From NCBI GenBank assembly GCA_036365515.1, contig CM070877.1, positions 119,046,321 to 119,110,320 on the forward strand: 64,000 bases of DNA, written 5' to 3'. The position numbers and the translations under genes were made by a program. The notes under the pieces are model-generated. The model saw only the letters and a program-made list of their open reading frames with translations, had not been told where the DNA came from and did no database searches. How positions within the stretch are numbered: position 1 is the stretch's first letter; every line of letters starts with the position of its first letter. Below are positions 22,318 to 32,985 of this stretch, piece by piece. The DNA comes from Torymus aiolomorphi (lineage: Eukaryota > Arthropoda > Insecta > Hymenoptera > Torymidae).

Positions 22318-22725
22318 TTAAAAAAAAACAGTGCACGGACACAAGAAATAGCATTGGTTGTATATCTATATACACGGTGTCTCATTTTAATCTATGCAGC
22401 CAAATATCTCCGAATGCAGGCCAGATACAGAAAAATGGTTCAGATAAAAATTGTTCGTGACGATGGGGGTCAACTTTTGGTCACCTTCAATTTGACCTTG
22501 AGATCATTTTTCAAGGTCATTTCAAGGTTAAGATCATTTTTTCAAATTAGAACCCCTATTTCTGACGTCGGAATCGGATAGAGCGGGAAATTTTACGTCC
22601 AAAACCGTTCTTTAAACATTTTTTTGTGACCTCCACAAGGTTAAATCAAGGTCAAATGCTTAAAAATTGGTCAGAACGCGAAATTTCATAGTTGTCTCAA
22701 GCAGAACAAGCCTTGATAAACCCAA

Positions 22726-22860
22726 CCAATTAAAGGATGTCTTATACAGCTCAGCATGCCGCTTAGCTGCTGCACGATAATTGCCATTATATTGCTCTAA
22801 AACCATTATCATGTCAACTATTTGATCAGCTGGATAATTCACAGATACAATAAAAAAGGG
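22726..22860 (-). pseudogene. Inverted second copy of the transposase N terminus
   Basis: On the minus strand the words YPADQIVDMIMVLEQYNGNY and RAAAKRHAELY repeat the first 40 residues of the transposase that starts at 23,309 on the plus strand. The copy lies just inside the left TIR and points outward. It is a fragment without the rest of the gene. Confidence 0.7.
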
Positions 22861-23308
22861 ATCTGTACCCAACACCAGACCCACCAACTCTTATGAATTT
22901 TGATGTGCTAAAACCGAATCTGGGGCCAGAATTATGCCATCACCTTCCATTTTTTATTAAAACTCAAGAAATCACCCTCCCACTTACGAAAATTCATGAT
23001 TTTATGGGAATAAGCGTTACGTAAAAAAATATAAAGTGAAAGAAATTTTTATCTTTATCACAGGAATAACGATGTCAACAGTTTAAAATCTAATAATTGA
23101 TAACAAGATTAACTAAGAGGTTAAAATACAAGTGTTAACTATTACATTGTTGAAAATAAGCAAGAATTGAATTTTCAACAATTTGTATTGAATTTGTAAC
23201 TTAAGTTAAATTTCCAAGACACGAAGGTTTATTTGTTCTCAATATTTTAAAAAATAATTTAAAAATTAAATCTTTTTCAATTATCTCGTCTATAAGTAAA
23301 GTTACATC

Positions 23309-24280
23309 ATGGCGGATTATCCAGCTGATCAAATAGTTGAAATGATAATGGTTTTAGGGCAATGTAATGGTAATTATCGTGCAGCAGCTAGGTGGTATGC
23401 TGAGTTGTATCCACAAAGAAGACATCCTACTGATTTAACAATCAGAACTTTAACTCAAAGAGCTCGCGGTGGTCACCTTATTCGTCAGCGCAGGCACCAC
23501 GAATACGATGAAAACGATGCTCGTGTCGTGACTATTTTAGCAATTGTTCATCTCAACCCGCATATTAGCACACGCCAAATTGAAAGAGAAATTGGTATTT
23601 CCCGTCCGACGGTTTCAAGGATTCTGAGAATTATTGATTATCATGCCTACCATATAACTTTAGTTCAGGAACTAAGGCAGAACCATATTCAATTGCGCAT
23701 TGAATTTTGTCACTGGGCTTTAAAAATGGTAGAAAGTGATCCAGATTTTTTCAAATACGTCCTTTTTTCGGATGAGGCAAAATTTTGTAGCGATGGGCGA
23801 CTGAACAGGCACAATTGCCATTATTGGTCAGATGTGAACCCTCAGAGCGATGGATCATCAAAATCGGTGGAGCATAATGGTGTGGTGTGGGAATAGTCAA
23901 TGGTTACTTGATAGGTCCGTATTTCTTTGAGCGAAATGTCGATAGAAGCAGCTATTTAGAGCTAATAAGAGATCATTTGCCAGTACTTTTGGAAAACGTC
24001 GACCTAGCTACAAGACAAAGAATGTGGCTTCAGCAAGATGGTGCAGCACTACATTTTGCACGAATCGTTCGATTTTTAAATAACAACTACAATGACAGGT
24101 GCTAATTCACCAGATTTTTTTTGTGGGGGTACGTAAAAAATGTAGTTTTTGCTCAACGGCCTACAACAAGGGAAGATTTTAGGGATAGAATTCGTAGAGC
24201 TTGCGAATCCATTTCTAGAGCAACGTTGCTCAGGACTGTGGATCATTTCCAACGGCGATTACGCCTGTGGCAACGGAGGT
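23309..24280 (+). pseudogene. Tc3/mariner-like transposase with N-terminal HTH
   Basis: The ATG at 23,309 opens an N-terminal helix-turn-helix (YPADQIVEMIMVLGQCNGNY), a second HTH (HISTRQIEREIGISRPTVSR) and a DDE/D core with VLFSDEAKF (first Asp) and MWLQQDGAALHF (second Asp). A frame change occurs at about 23,890. Near 24,105 the stretch that should carry the third acidic residue (the WPxRSPDLTP box) is deleted; FFLWGYVKNVVFAQRPTTRE follows in another frame to a TAA near 24,280. Without the third catalytic residue it cannot be active. Confidence 0.8.
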
Positions 24281-24328
24281 AACTTTGAACATGTACTCCG
24301 TGGATAGATAATGTCAACTGCAGTAATA

Positions 24329-24635
24329 ATGGTGAGAGACAAGGGGACTCACGTTAAACAAGCACCCCAGTGAGAGGCAAGGGGACTCACGTTAAACAAG
24401 CATCCCAGTGAAAGGCAAGGGGACTCACGTTAAACAAGCACCCCAGTAAGAGGCAAGGGGACTCACGTTAAACAAGCACCCGTGAGAGGCAAGGGGACTC
24501 ACGTAAACAAGCACCCCAGTGAGAGGCAAGGGGACTCGCGTTAAAAAAAGCACCCCAGTGAGAGGCAAGGGGACTCACGTTAAACAAGCACCCTAGTGAG
24601 AGGCAAGGAGACTCACGTAAACAAGCACCCCAAAG
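24329..24635. repeat. 38-bp minisatellite, about eight units
   Basis: The unit is GTGAGAGGCAAGGGGACTCA followed by CGTTAAACAAGCACCCCA, about 38 bp, with small indels between units. It follows directly on the transposase stop inside the Tc1-like element. It is not a CRISPR array: there are no unique spacers. Confidence 0.9.
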
Positions 24636-25530
24636 GAAACAGGCCTTACTACTACTACGTCCGCGTCGTTGTTTCTGGGTAACGCTAAACGTAAGGACCC
24701 AGTATTATCAAAAAGAGCTTAAAGTCAATAGAGCAATGTTGCTGGAACTTCTGTAGATAAGTGACCGCGAAAACTCCCAGGATAGTATTTTTAGCGATTT
24801 TGATGGAAATTGGAAAATTGACCCCACTTAAAGCGATTCAATCTCCAGGTGGTACTCCGGCGTCGCATCTGACTTCGAATTTATAATCAGCGACCCCTGA
24901 AGCTCTCAGAATGTGTTTTTAGTGATTTTCATAGTGATTCAAAATGACCTCATTTGGGATATTTCAGCCTCCATACGGTACCATCGCATCGCACCCCACA
25001 GAAACCTAACATCATGTTCACAATTGGCGACCACAAAAATTTCTTAATTGGTTGGGTTTATCAAGGCTTGTTCTGCTTGAGACAACTATGAAATTTCGCG
25101 TTCTGACCAATTTTTAAGCATTTGACCTTGATTTAACCTTGTGGAGGTCACAAAAAAATGTTTAAAGAACGGTTTTGGATGTAAAATTTCCCGCTCTATC
25201 CGATTCCGACGTCAGAAATAGGGGTTCTAATTTGAAAAAATGATCTTAACCTTAAAATGACCTTGAAAAATGATCTCAAGGTCAAATTGAAGGTGACCAA
25301 AAGTTGACCCCCATCGTCACGAACAATTTTCATCTGAACCATTTTTCTGTATCTGGCCTGCATTCGGCGATATTTGGCTGCATAGATTAAAATGAGACAC
25401 CGTGTATATCAAGAACAGCGAGGAACAACGAGCAGTTCTTCATATATATAGATATACAACCAATGCTATTTCTTGTGTCTGTGCACTGTTCTTTTTTAAG
25501 TGCCCGGGCCCTTACGTACTATGTCCCTAA

Positions 25531-25753
25531 AGGAGAGTGCACATAAGCGCTACGCGACGCGACGCGACGCAACGCAACGCTACTGTTACTTGTGGAATTT
25601 GTTGCTTGGCTAATAAGTTTTGTGGTGTACGAGTTAACTATATATAACCGTAGGGTTACTCGACTTATTAGCCAATCAGCAACAAATTCCACAAGTAACA
25701 GTAGCGTTGCGTTGCGTCGCGGAGCGTCGCGTAGCGCTTATGTACACTCTCCC
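25531..25753. mobile_element. Hairpin MITE, GGAGAGTGCACATAAGCGC type
   Basis: AGGAGAGTGCACATAAGCGC and GCGCTTATGTACACTCTCCC bound 223 bp; the arms are CGACGCGACGC repeats then GCTACTGTTACTTGTGGAAT. TAA at 25,528-25,530 and 25,754-25,756. This is the intact form of the end fragment at 5,110-5,151. Confidence 0.85.
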
Positions 25754-25756
25754 TAA

Positions 25757-26730
25757 CGCATCGACGTCAGTTTACTAGCTCATTGGATAAGGAAGCACGA
25801 TTTGGAGCACATGCGCCATTTCCGTGCATTTTCCGCTTAATCACTTATTTATTAGTTCATTATTAATAAGTATGAATGTTTTTAAGGATTTCAAGTTATT
25901 TTAAATTCTTTTACGCAATTATTATTAATTGTGCCCTTTATTTCTATACGTCCGCAATTAATAATCAAGTGATTATTTTTGTTACTATAAAACAAAAATG
26001 TTAAATAATTCATAATTAATTTTTCTATTTGAAATGTTTTAATTTTCTTTTCTTAATAGCAAGAATTAAGACCAAAAAATTAAAAGAACAATTAACAAAC
26101 ATAGATTATGTAAAAAATATTTAGCAAGAAATTAATACTATTTTGATAAATAAATTGCATGAATAAGTTACTATATTATAAAAGGATTACGAAAAAACTA
26201 TTTTACAAACAATTTTTTTTAAGTTTGCTTATTTATTTTTGTTTTTCATTAAAAATATGTAATATGCGAGCAATCTAACCTTATCATATCAAGCTTTTAA
26301 GGTTGTATTGGCCGTAAGGTCCCTGTGAAGTTAGTTTTTCACGTTAAAACTGCGACAAATAATTATGTAAAGCAATCGATCAATTTTTAGTTCTCACGAT
26401 GAATGTATCAATGCAATTGAAATATTATAAGCTTTAAAGATAAAAAATCAAAGCAAAATTGTAAACTCGGTACTATTTTTTTTAAATCGTCAAAATGCAC
26501 TAATTTCAACGTAATGATAATTTTTACTTAATAAAAAGTAAATAAAGCTATTTATTTAATGCAGTTTGATTCCAGACTTTTGATCATTATTTGGGTCCTG
26601 GCGTGATCCATAATTCTCCATACGACATTTGGAGTGATCATTAATTGCTCCACGTAAGTGTTTAAAAACTAAAGTTCTTTAGGCACGACCACCGCTGCTC
26701 GTTACGCGACCGCTATTCGGGAGAGCCTTA
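25757..26730. other. Unique AT-rich DNA, nothing recognised
   Basis: No ORF, repeat pair or RNA gene stands out between the two MITEs. Short A/T runs only. Confidence 0.5.
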
Positions 26731-26878
26731 GGGTGCGATTCCATGGCGTTCCGAAAAATTAGACGAAACCATTTAAGCCCGTAAGAGCGAGAGAGGCATT
26801 CACGGAAGAACCTCTCTCTCGCACTCACGGGCTTAAATGGTTCCGTCTAATTTTACGGAACGCCATGGGATCGCACCC
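26731..26878. mobile_element. Hairpin MITE with TTA duplication, 148 bp
   Basis: GGGTGCGATTCCATGGCGTT and its complement bound a hairpin whose arms include AAGCCCGTAAGAGCGAGAGA; TTA is duplicated at 26,728-26,730 and 26,879-26,881. Confidence 0.85.
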
Positions 26879-27036
26879 TTATATTCTCACCACAGCGAAA
26901 ATGGTTACACCTCAAATACTAATAATTTATTATATAAAAATTGTTCTTCACCTAAAATGAATCCATTTTAAGCGTTTTCCGAGATGTACCTATAGGTACA
27001 TTACAGACATACATATACACTCCGCACAAAAATTAA

Positions 27037-27582
27037 GGGGATGCCTTACTCGTACTATTACCGACCGAGCAATTCACACAGTTTCAAGCTGATTAAAAAT
27101 AAAATACGTCGAATCACAAAAAATCAAGAGAACACTCTTCTGTGTTTTTTAACGTTCTATCATCCAGTCAAAGTTTGGAGTCGAAATATCAAGCCGTTTT
27201 TTCAAAAACTTTGAACGAAATTAAATTTAATTTCGAGCAATTCACACAGTTTCAAGCTGATTAAAAATAAAATACGTCGAATCACAAAAAATCAAGAGAA
27301 CACTCTTCTGTGTTTTTTAACGTTCTATCATCCAGTCAAAGTTTGGAGTCGAAATATCAAGCCGTTTTTTCAAAAACTTTGAACGAAATTAAATTTAATT
27401 TCGTTCAAAGTTTTTGAAAAAACGGCTTGATATTTCGACTCCAAACTTTGACTGGATGATAGAACGTTAAAAAACACAGAAGAGTGTTCTCTTGATTTTT
27501 TGTGATTCGACGTATTTTATTTTTAATCAGCTTGAAACTGTGTGAATTGCTCGGTCGGTAATGGTACGAGTATGGCATCCCC
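27037..27582. mobile_element. TTAA foldback family 1, copy 1 (with internal duplication)
   Basis: GGGGATGCCTTACTCGTAC and its complement; TTAA at 27,033-27,036 and 27,583-27,586. Arms contain GCAATTCACACAGTTTCAAG and end in the palindrome AATTTAATTTCG. The left arm carries a 170-bp direct duplication (27,065-27,231 against 27,235-27,402). It was inserted into the TTAA inside the left TIR of the larger element. Other copies are at 30,954, 43,142, 45,985 and 46,367. Confidence 0.85.
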
Positions 27583-28547
27583 TTAAGGGAACACCTAAAT
27601 TTAGCCTAAAAAGAAGCACCAACTTTAAGCTGATGTAACTTTGGCTAGAATTGTCCTAGAGAGAGCTTTTAAAAAGCAAATTACAGGTATTTTTTTTTTC
27701 AATTTTTAGATTCCATGAAGTGTTTTTTTCTTAACTTTAAATTTAATGCTTTTATAAATTAAAAACAAAACTCTGCGGAAATTTATAACCTTATACAACT
27801 TTCTCAGTTCACGCGGGCTCCAATAATTTTTTTGTACTTATAAACAAGTGCTTCTTAAAATTTAACTCAGCATAATTTCATTTTTTACGGGCCTAATATC
27901 GATTTTTTGTAACCGAGTTATCGCTGTTTAAGGACGCTCTTGCACGACAATACAGTTTGTGCGCTCAGCTCGTGCACGTCGTCTGCTATTTGTGTTTATA
28001 ATCATGAATTAAAGGAAATTTCTCACGGCTACGTACAATTTACAAGGTGTGGTTTGAAAGGGGAAGCCGCAATCTTTACGCCGTGTTTTTTACTGGTCAA
28101 AAATTTGATCCCTTTTCAGAAATACTCGACTTAACCTATTTTTTGCCGCCGTCCCATAAGACTACATGTAAAACATGATAAGTTCAAACGTTAATTTCTC
28201 AAAATTTTCCACGGTTATAGGGTAAAATAAACATACCACAAGATTCGGTACATCTTGAACTATTGAAAATGTTATATCCCAGTTTGAAAATTTTCATGCA
28301 AGAGCGTCCTTAAAAAAAAAACGTGAATTTCAACTTTAATGCTTGTAATTCAGTGAAAAATTATCGTAGACATTTTCAAAAATGAAAATTAAAGGTTTTA
28401 AATCTCTCTTTTATGAAAAATTATTGCAATAATTTTAATTTCTTGATTTCCCTAAGAATTTTGTGGCTTTCTGAACTCCTGAAATGCAAGAACATTCACG
28501 ACGCTAGGAACAGCATTCCGTAGGTCCATTAAAACTTCGAATTTAAG

Positions 28548-29037
28548 TGGTAGGGTGACTACACCAGTATTGGAACAGTCACTAGTTAACGAACATTTTC
28601 TTTATATATACGAAAATATCAAGCTTCCTACCTATTGTTTATCTAACATGACGATAATTTTTGAATCCTTGACAATTTTGATTTCATTTTATATAAAGAT
28701 TCTGCATAAAAGAAATTATCTTCTTAAGAATAAATAAAAAACCGCCGCTATTAAGTGTTTCTTCACTGGCGATGTATTCCTTCACTGGTGAAACATATTT
28801 AGATACTAAGATTGCGTGTTCCTTTACTGGTTTTTAGGAGATATTTACAGATTTTCATTAAATAAAATTTTGACTTTGATTCTTTATTCAAAATTTGCTC
28901 ACCAACGTAAAGTTTAAACATTTTAGAATGTAAATTTCAAAAGGGTTTTACTTTTAATCCATTTTTAAACCACTTAATTAAATAACAAAAGTTATAATTT
29001 CCTTATTCGTTCCTTCACTGGTGAAGTCACCCTACCA
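28548..29037. mobile_element. Small TIR element, TGGTAGGGTGACT ends
   Basis: TGGTAGGGTGACTACACCAG and CTGGTGAAGTCACCCTACCA bound about 490 bp of AT-rich DNA with three further TTCACTGGT words inside. No coding content and no clear target duplication. Confidence 0.6.
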
Positions 29038-29299
29038 ATGGACATTTTAAAGTAGACACTATGCCCTTGAAGATCCATTTTGATTTTCATTCATAAACGG
29101 CTGAGATATTGAACTTAAAAGCTCGATAACACTCTTAAGTACCCTAGACTCATTATCGTAAAACATTTTATGGACTGTTTCAATCTTTATTTGGCGATAT
29201 TTGATCAAACTTTATTTTTCTAATTGAAATTTCAAACTTAATTTGAAAAAACTAACGCCTTCTGAACTGATAATTGCCGTCGAAGCGGATTTAATTTTT

Positions 29300-29660
29300 A
29301 CTTCACTTAATACCCTTTATGGCCATGTGAAACCGTGAATTTCAATATTTTTTAAATCAACATTCAAGCGTTTATTCGGAAAAAAAATTTTGTCAAGCGC
29401 TCCGTACACATAAACACTGCATTCAAGAATTTTTTTGAGTGATTCTATTAACATTTTCGTTAGATATGCTCATTTGAAAAGTAGGTCAATTGCAGATTCC
29501 TACTTACCGATAGTATGGTTTTTATTTAATTAAATAAATTCTCATACTTTTTTTGGAAAAACACGTATGTCAAGCACTCCGTATATGTTAATACTATACT
29601 CAGATTTTTTTTGGATGATTCTATTGGTATTTTCATGATGTAGTCGTTTGAAAAGTATGT
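29300..29660 (-). repeat. Dispersed two-unit repeat, copy 1
   Basis: Two related ~160-bp units, each with CGGAGCGCTTGACGAA-like and AATAAA-rich parts on the minus strand (here read as TTGTCAAGCGCTCCGTACAC and TGTCAAGCACTCCGTATATG). The same two-unit block occurs at 42,270-42,640 and 61,545-61,860 on the plus strand. Confidence 0.65.
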
Positions 29661-29858
29661 CGGTATTTAACATCGCCTTATCTCGCTAATCTTGTGTACG
29701 GTAGGAACTTAACCTACGGAGTTAGAAGCTTTTAAAGTTGCAATTCACTTTTTCTCTTTAAACAGCGATAACTCGGTTAGAAAAAATCGAAAACAGGCCC
29801 GTAAAAAATGAAATTAAAGCTGAAGAGTTAAACGTCAAGAAGGACTTGTTTATAAGTA

Positions 29859-30029
29859 CACCTAATGGACACTGATTCGTGTGAAACATGCATGGTACAT
29901 TTCAAAATTATGCAATCCCATTGAACAATTCAAGTGTAACCATCAACTTTAAATTGGAATCATCCAATGAGATTGCAGGATTTTAAAATTGATTAGACAC
30001 GTTCCAGACGAATCAATGTCCATCGGGTG
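29859..30029. mobile_element. Small hairpin MITE with TA duplication
   Basis: CACCTAATGGACACTGATTC and complement bound 171 bp; TA at 29,857-29,858 and 30,030-30,031. The opposite arm of the host element (about 27,840) lacks it, so it is a later insertion. Confidence 0.65.
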
Positions 30030-30689
30030 TACAACAAAAATTTATTGAAGCCCATGCGAACTGAGAAAGTTGTAAGGTTATCAAATTTCTGCCAAGTTTA
30101 GTTTTTTTCTTATTTTTTTTTCAGCATTTTAAGAAAAAAAAACACTTCATGGAATCTAAAACTTGAAAAATACCTTTAATTTGCTTTTTTAAAGGTCTCT
30201 CTAGAACAATTCTAGCCAAAGTTACATCAGTTTAAAGTTGGTGCTTTTTTAGGTTAAATTTAGGTGTTCCCTTAATTTTTGTGCGGAGTGTATGAATGTC
30301 TCATATGTTCGTCTTCTTCTTCTTAATTTTAATTGGCTTTGTATTATCTGCTTATGTTGCAGCGGTCACTTAAGCCATATATACTTAACAGTAAGAGGCC
30401 CAAAGCAAATATAAAGGTTAAACAAATTTGTCACACGTCCGCGTCCATCAGAAGTCGATCGACATCTCCTGATATGTCCGTATCTAATCAAGTTCCTCGA
30501 TTATCGTAGCAAAATTTCGACGGATCCAAAGGAATTTTAGGCCAGATACTCGTCTAATTATAATTACTGGACAGTTCTATACTGAGCCGAATTCATTGGA
30601 AAATAAAAAAACACCAAAGCAAATAAAATTTGAAAAAAAAAAAAAAAAGATTTTTAAAGAGGTTCATGCGCGACTCCCTAGTCAAAGCA

Positions 30690-30950
30690 GTGCCAATGCT
30701 CCATCTACAACCTCACGCAAAAACTGTGCGTGCACGCAAATCTCACTAGATTTTGCTAGAGCTAGTTGTGCAACCAACCTTGACTAAAAATTGCCACACT
30801 TTGTCTCCAGAAAACCATCCAAGAATTGTTTGTTTGAGGTTAGAAAATAGTTTTGATTTTTAAACAAGGTTGGTTGCACTCCTTATTCTAGTGAAATCTA
30901 GCGAAATTTGCGTGCACGCAGTTTTTGCGTAAGGTTGTAGAAGGCTCTTA
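30690..30950. mobile_element. Hairpin element with ACGCAAAAACTG arms
   Basis: TCTACAACCTCACGCAAAAA and GTGCGTGCACGCAAATCTC on the left pair with AAATTTGCGTGCACGCAGTT and TTTTTGCGTAAGGTTGTAGA on the right. The outer ends are imperfect and no target duplication was settled. Confidence 0.55.
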
Positions 30951-30953
30951 ACG

Positions 30954-31323
30954 GGGTTCCATGGTCCTACCATTACCGACTGAGCAATTCACACAGTTTC
31001 AAGCTTATTAAAAATAAAATACATCGAATCACAAAAAATCAAGAGAACACTCTTCTGTGATTTTTAACGTTCTATCATCCAGTCAAAGTTTGGAGTCGAA
31101 ATATCAAGTCATTTTTGCAAAAACTTTGAACAAAGCGAAATTTAATTTCGTTCAAAGTTTTTGAAAAAACGGCTTAATATTTCGACTCCAAACTTTGACT
31201 GGATGATAGAACGTTAAAAAACACAGAAGAGTGTTCTCTTGATTTTTTGTGATTTGACGTATTTTGTTTTTAATCAGCTTGAAACCGTGTGAATTGCTCG
31301 GTCAGTAATGATAAGAGTATGGC
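30954..31323. mobile_element. TTAA foldback family 1, copy 2 (right end worn)
   Basis: Starts after TTAA with CGGGGTTCCATGGTCCTACC and pairs with GGTCAGTAATGATAAGAGTA, but the final CATCCCC and TTAA are missing on the right. Arms carry the same GCAATTCACACAGTTTCAAG word as the other copies. Confidence 0.75.
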
Positions 31324-31600
31324 TAAAATTTAGAAAAACCACACTTGTTATGTTATTCATCCATTTGAAATGATATAAATAGTCAATGTGTTATAAAAAA
31401 AGTTTATTTAACATGACTAATCAAACTAACCTCTTTATTTAGCACTGCTTTGATTAGGGAGTATGGAAATAATTTTCGGTATAAATCTACACTGAAAGAA
31501 GCGCACGATTCGTAAGACGGCGGTGTCTCGAGCGTTTCATACAGCAGCATCACGAATTTCCGCGGGCACCAGCGGCCCGAAATCACCAAATAAATGGTAA

Positions 31601-31782
31601 CAGTGAATCCACATTGCATGCCGTATACCTATGCCGTATGCCGTATGCGTTTACTACTCGTAGACTTCCCTGCTGATTGGCTGAGCTTTAAAAAAACAGC
31701 CAATCAGCAGGGGAAGTCTATGAGTAGTAAACGCATACGGCATATGGCATATAGGCATACGGCATGCAATGTGGATTCACTG
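31601..31782. mobile_element. Hairpin MITE, GAATCCACATTGCATGCCG type (copy C)
   Basis: CAGTGAATCCACATTGCATG and complement bound 182 bp; TAA at 31,598-31,600 and 31,783-31,785. The loop AGCCAATCAGCAG is itself part of the stem. Confidence 0.85.
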
Positions 31783-32467
31783 TAATGGTCTAGGCGCCAC
31801 AGAGGTCCCCGTGGCCGATTGAGGTCGAGTCACTCGCCAAAGCTGTTCTTATGTATTTTGACGCGCTGATTACGAATTTCGAAGGGAATAAGCTTGAAAA
31901 TACGTCCTTAAAAAGTTATAAACAATTTAATTGTTTAAATTGATGTTAATAGTAGTTAAATTCCAAGTCTATAAAATTGTAGCATTTTCATACACGATTC
32001 AGCTCCTTCTTGAAAAATCAAAAAATTATTGTTAGAACTCAAAATATTGCAAATTTACTGCACAAAGGTCTCTCTTCCACGCTCCGCGCCCATATCTTGA
32101 CGTCACATAGGACATCAAGGTCAAGTCACTCACCACAGCTTTATTTATGTATTTTAATCTGCTGATAACGAATCACGAAGATAATTTCTCGGAAAATGCG
32201 GGCGATTTTACGGAAAATTTTGAAAAAATTTTTACCTTTGCGCTTCAAAAAATTTTTTTTTCAATTCTTCGAACAAATTTAAGAGTATACACTAACAATT
32301 ACATTTGATGATTTATAATTTGTCTAAATAATGAAAAGGAGTTGCATGTACAAATACTATACCTTTTAGTTATTTTTATGGCTTCGGCGATTTTTCAACG
32401 AGAAACGAGGCATTTTACGAAAATATGTATTAGAACACTTTTCTTTTAAATTTATACGAAGAATTGA

Positions 32468-32645
32468 AAAATAGTACATTGTGCAACTAGGGGAGAAAAT
32501 GAGCTATTTCAAGCGAGGGTGAGGTGGTCAGCACGAGTTGTAGTCGAGGGCGCCGAAGGCGCCCGAGACGGAGACGAGTGCTGAAAACACCTCACCCGAG
32601 TCTGAAATAGGTCTTCTTCCCGTGTTACACATCGTATTTTTTTCA
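32468..32645. repeat. ATAGTACAT hairpin module 1
   Basis: It begins ATAGTACATTGTGCAACTAG and closes CCCGTGTTACACATCGTATT; the core palindrome is GGGCGCCGAAGGCGCCC, with stem halves GAGGTG...CACCTC and GAGCTATTTC...GAAATAG. Non-coding. Confidence 0.6.
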
Positions 32646-32825
32646 ACGAGTGCATGAGAGGGCCTTTTTATATGCATGAAAGTTGTATAGGGGATCGTGT
32701 ATTTCGAGTCGTGCACAACCCAGTTTAAAAGTTATTTTATATTATACTAAAAAGGTCAAAACTTCATAAAATATATAAATTTGACAATAAGAGAACAATT
32801 GCACAAAAATTCGTTGTAGCGGGGA

Positions 32826-32985
32826 AAAATAGTACATTATGTAACAAGGGAGAAAAGTCGCTCTTGATTCCGGCGGGTGGGTTCACTGCCCGAGCGAGCG
32901 AAGCGAAGCGAGGGCAGTGATCACCCGAGGGAATCATCGACTTTTCTCCCGAGTTACATATAGTACTTTATTCCCATCTCAACTG
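32826..32985. repeat. ATAGTACAT hairpin module 2
   Basis: ATAGTACATTATGTAACAAG and CGAGTTACATATAGTACTTT close a stem with AGAAAAGTCG...CGACTTTTCT; the core is CGAGCGAGCGAAGCGAAGCG. Same layout as the modules at 32,468, 37,754 and 46,747. Confidence 0.6.

Larger units (their letters stand above)
22373..25404 (+). mobile_element. Tc1/mariner-like transposon, decayed
   Basis: Terminal inverted repeats of about 360 bp begin CACGGTGTCTCATTTTAATC and run to the sequence CAACCAATTAA on each side; TA flanks both ends (22,371-22,372 and 25,405-25,406). The centre holds a transposase gene of the insect Tc3-like type, broken, and a minisatellite. It sits in the loop of a hairpin MITE. Confidence 0.8.
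22110..25511. mobile_element. Hairpin MITE, GCACTTAAAAAAGAACAG type, split twice
   Basis: The parts are 22,110-22,124, 22,321-22,372 and about 25,405-25,511. Left CAGTGCACGGACACAAGAAA and right TTTCTTGTGTCTGTGCACTG pair, and the right end GTGCCCGGGCCC borders TTA. It was opened first or second by MITE copy B and by the Tc1/mariner-like element. A sister hairpin with CGGACACTTAAAAAGGAACA ends is at 55,656-55,827. Confidence 0.65.
27018..30290. mobile_element. Long-TIR element with TA duplication, no transposase seen
   Basis: Ends CACTCCGCACAAAAATTAAG and complement, flanked by TA (27,016-27,017 and 30,291-30,292), suggest a Tc1/mariner-type element. After the nested TTAA MITE is removed, the left TIR continues GGGAACACCTAAATTTAGCC and pairs with the right end; homology between arms continues in blocks to about 28,000 and back from 29,750. 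The centre has no recognisable protein and carries further insertions at 28,548, 29,300 and 29,859. Confidence 0.7.

Noticed and set aside
24329..24635. CRISPR-like array
   Set aside because: The repeats abut one another without unique spacers, and the setting is a eukaryotic transposon; it is a minisatellite.
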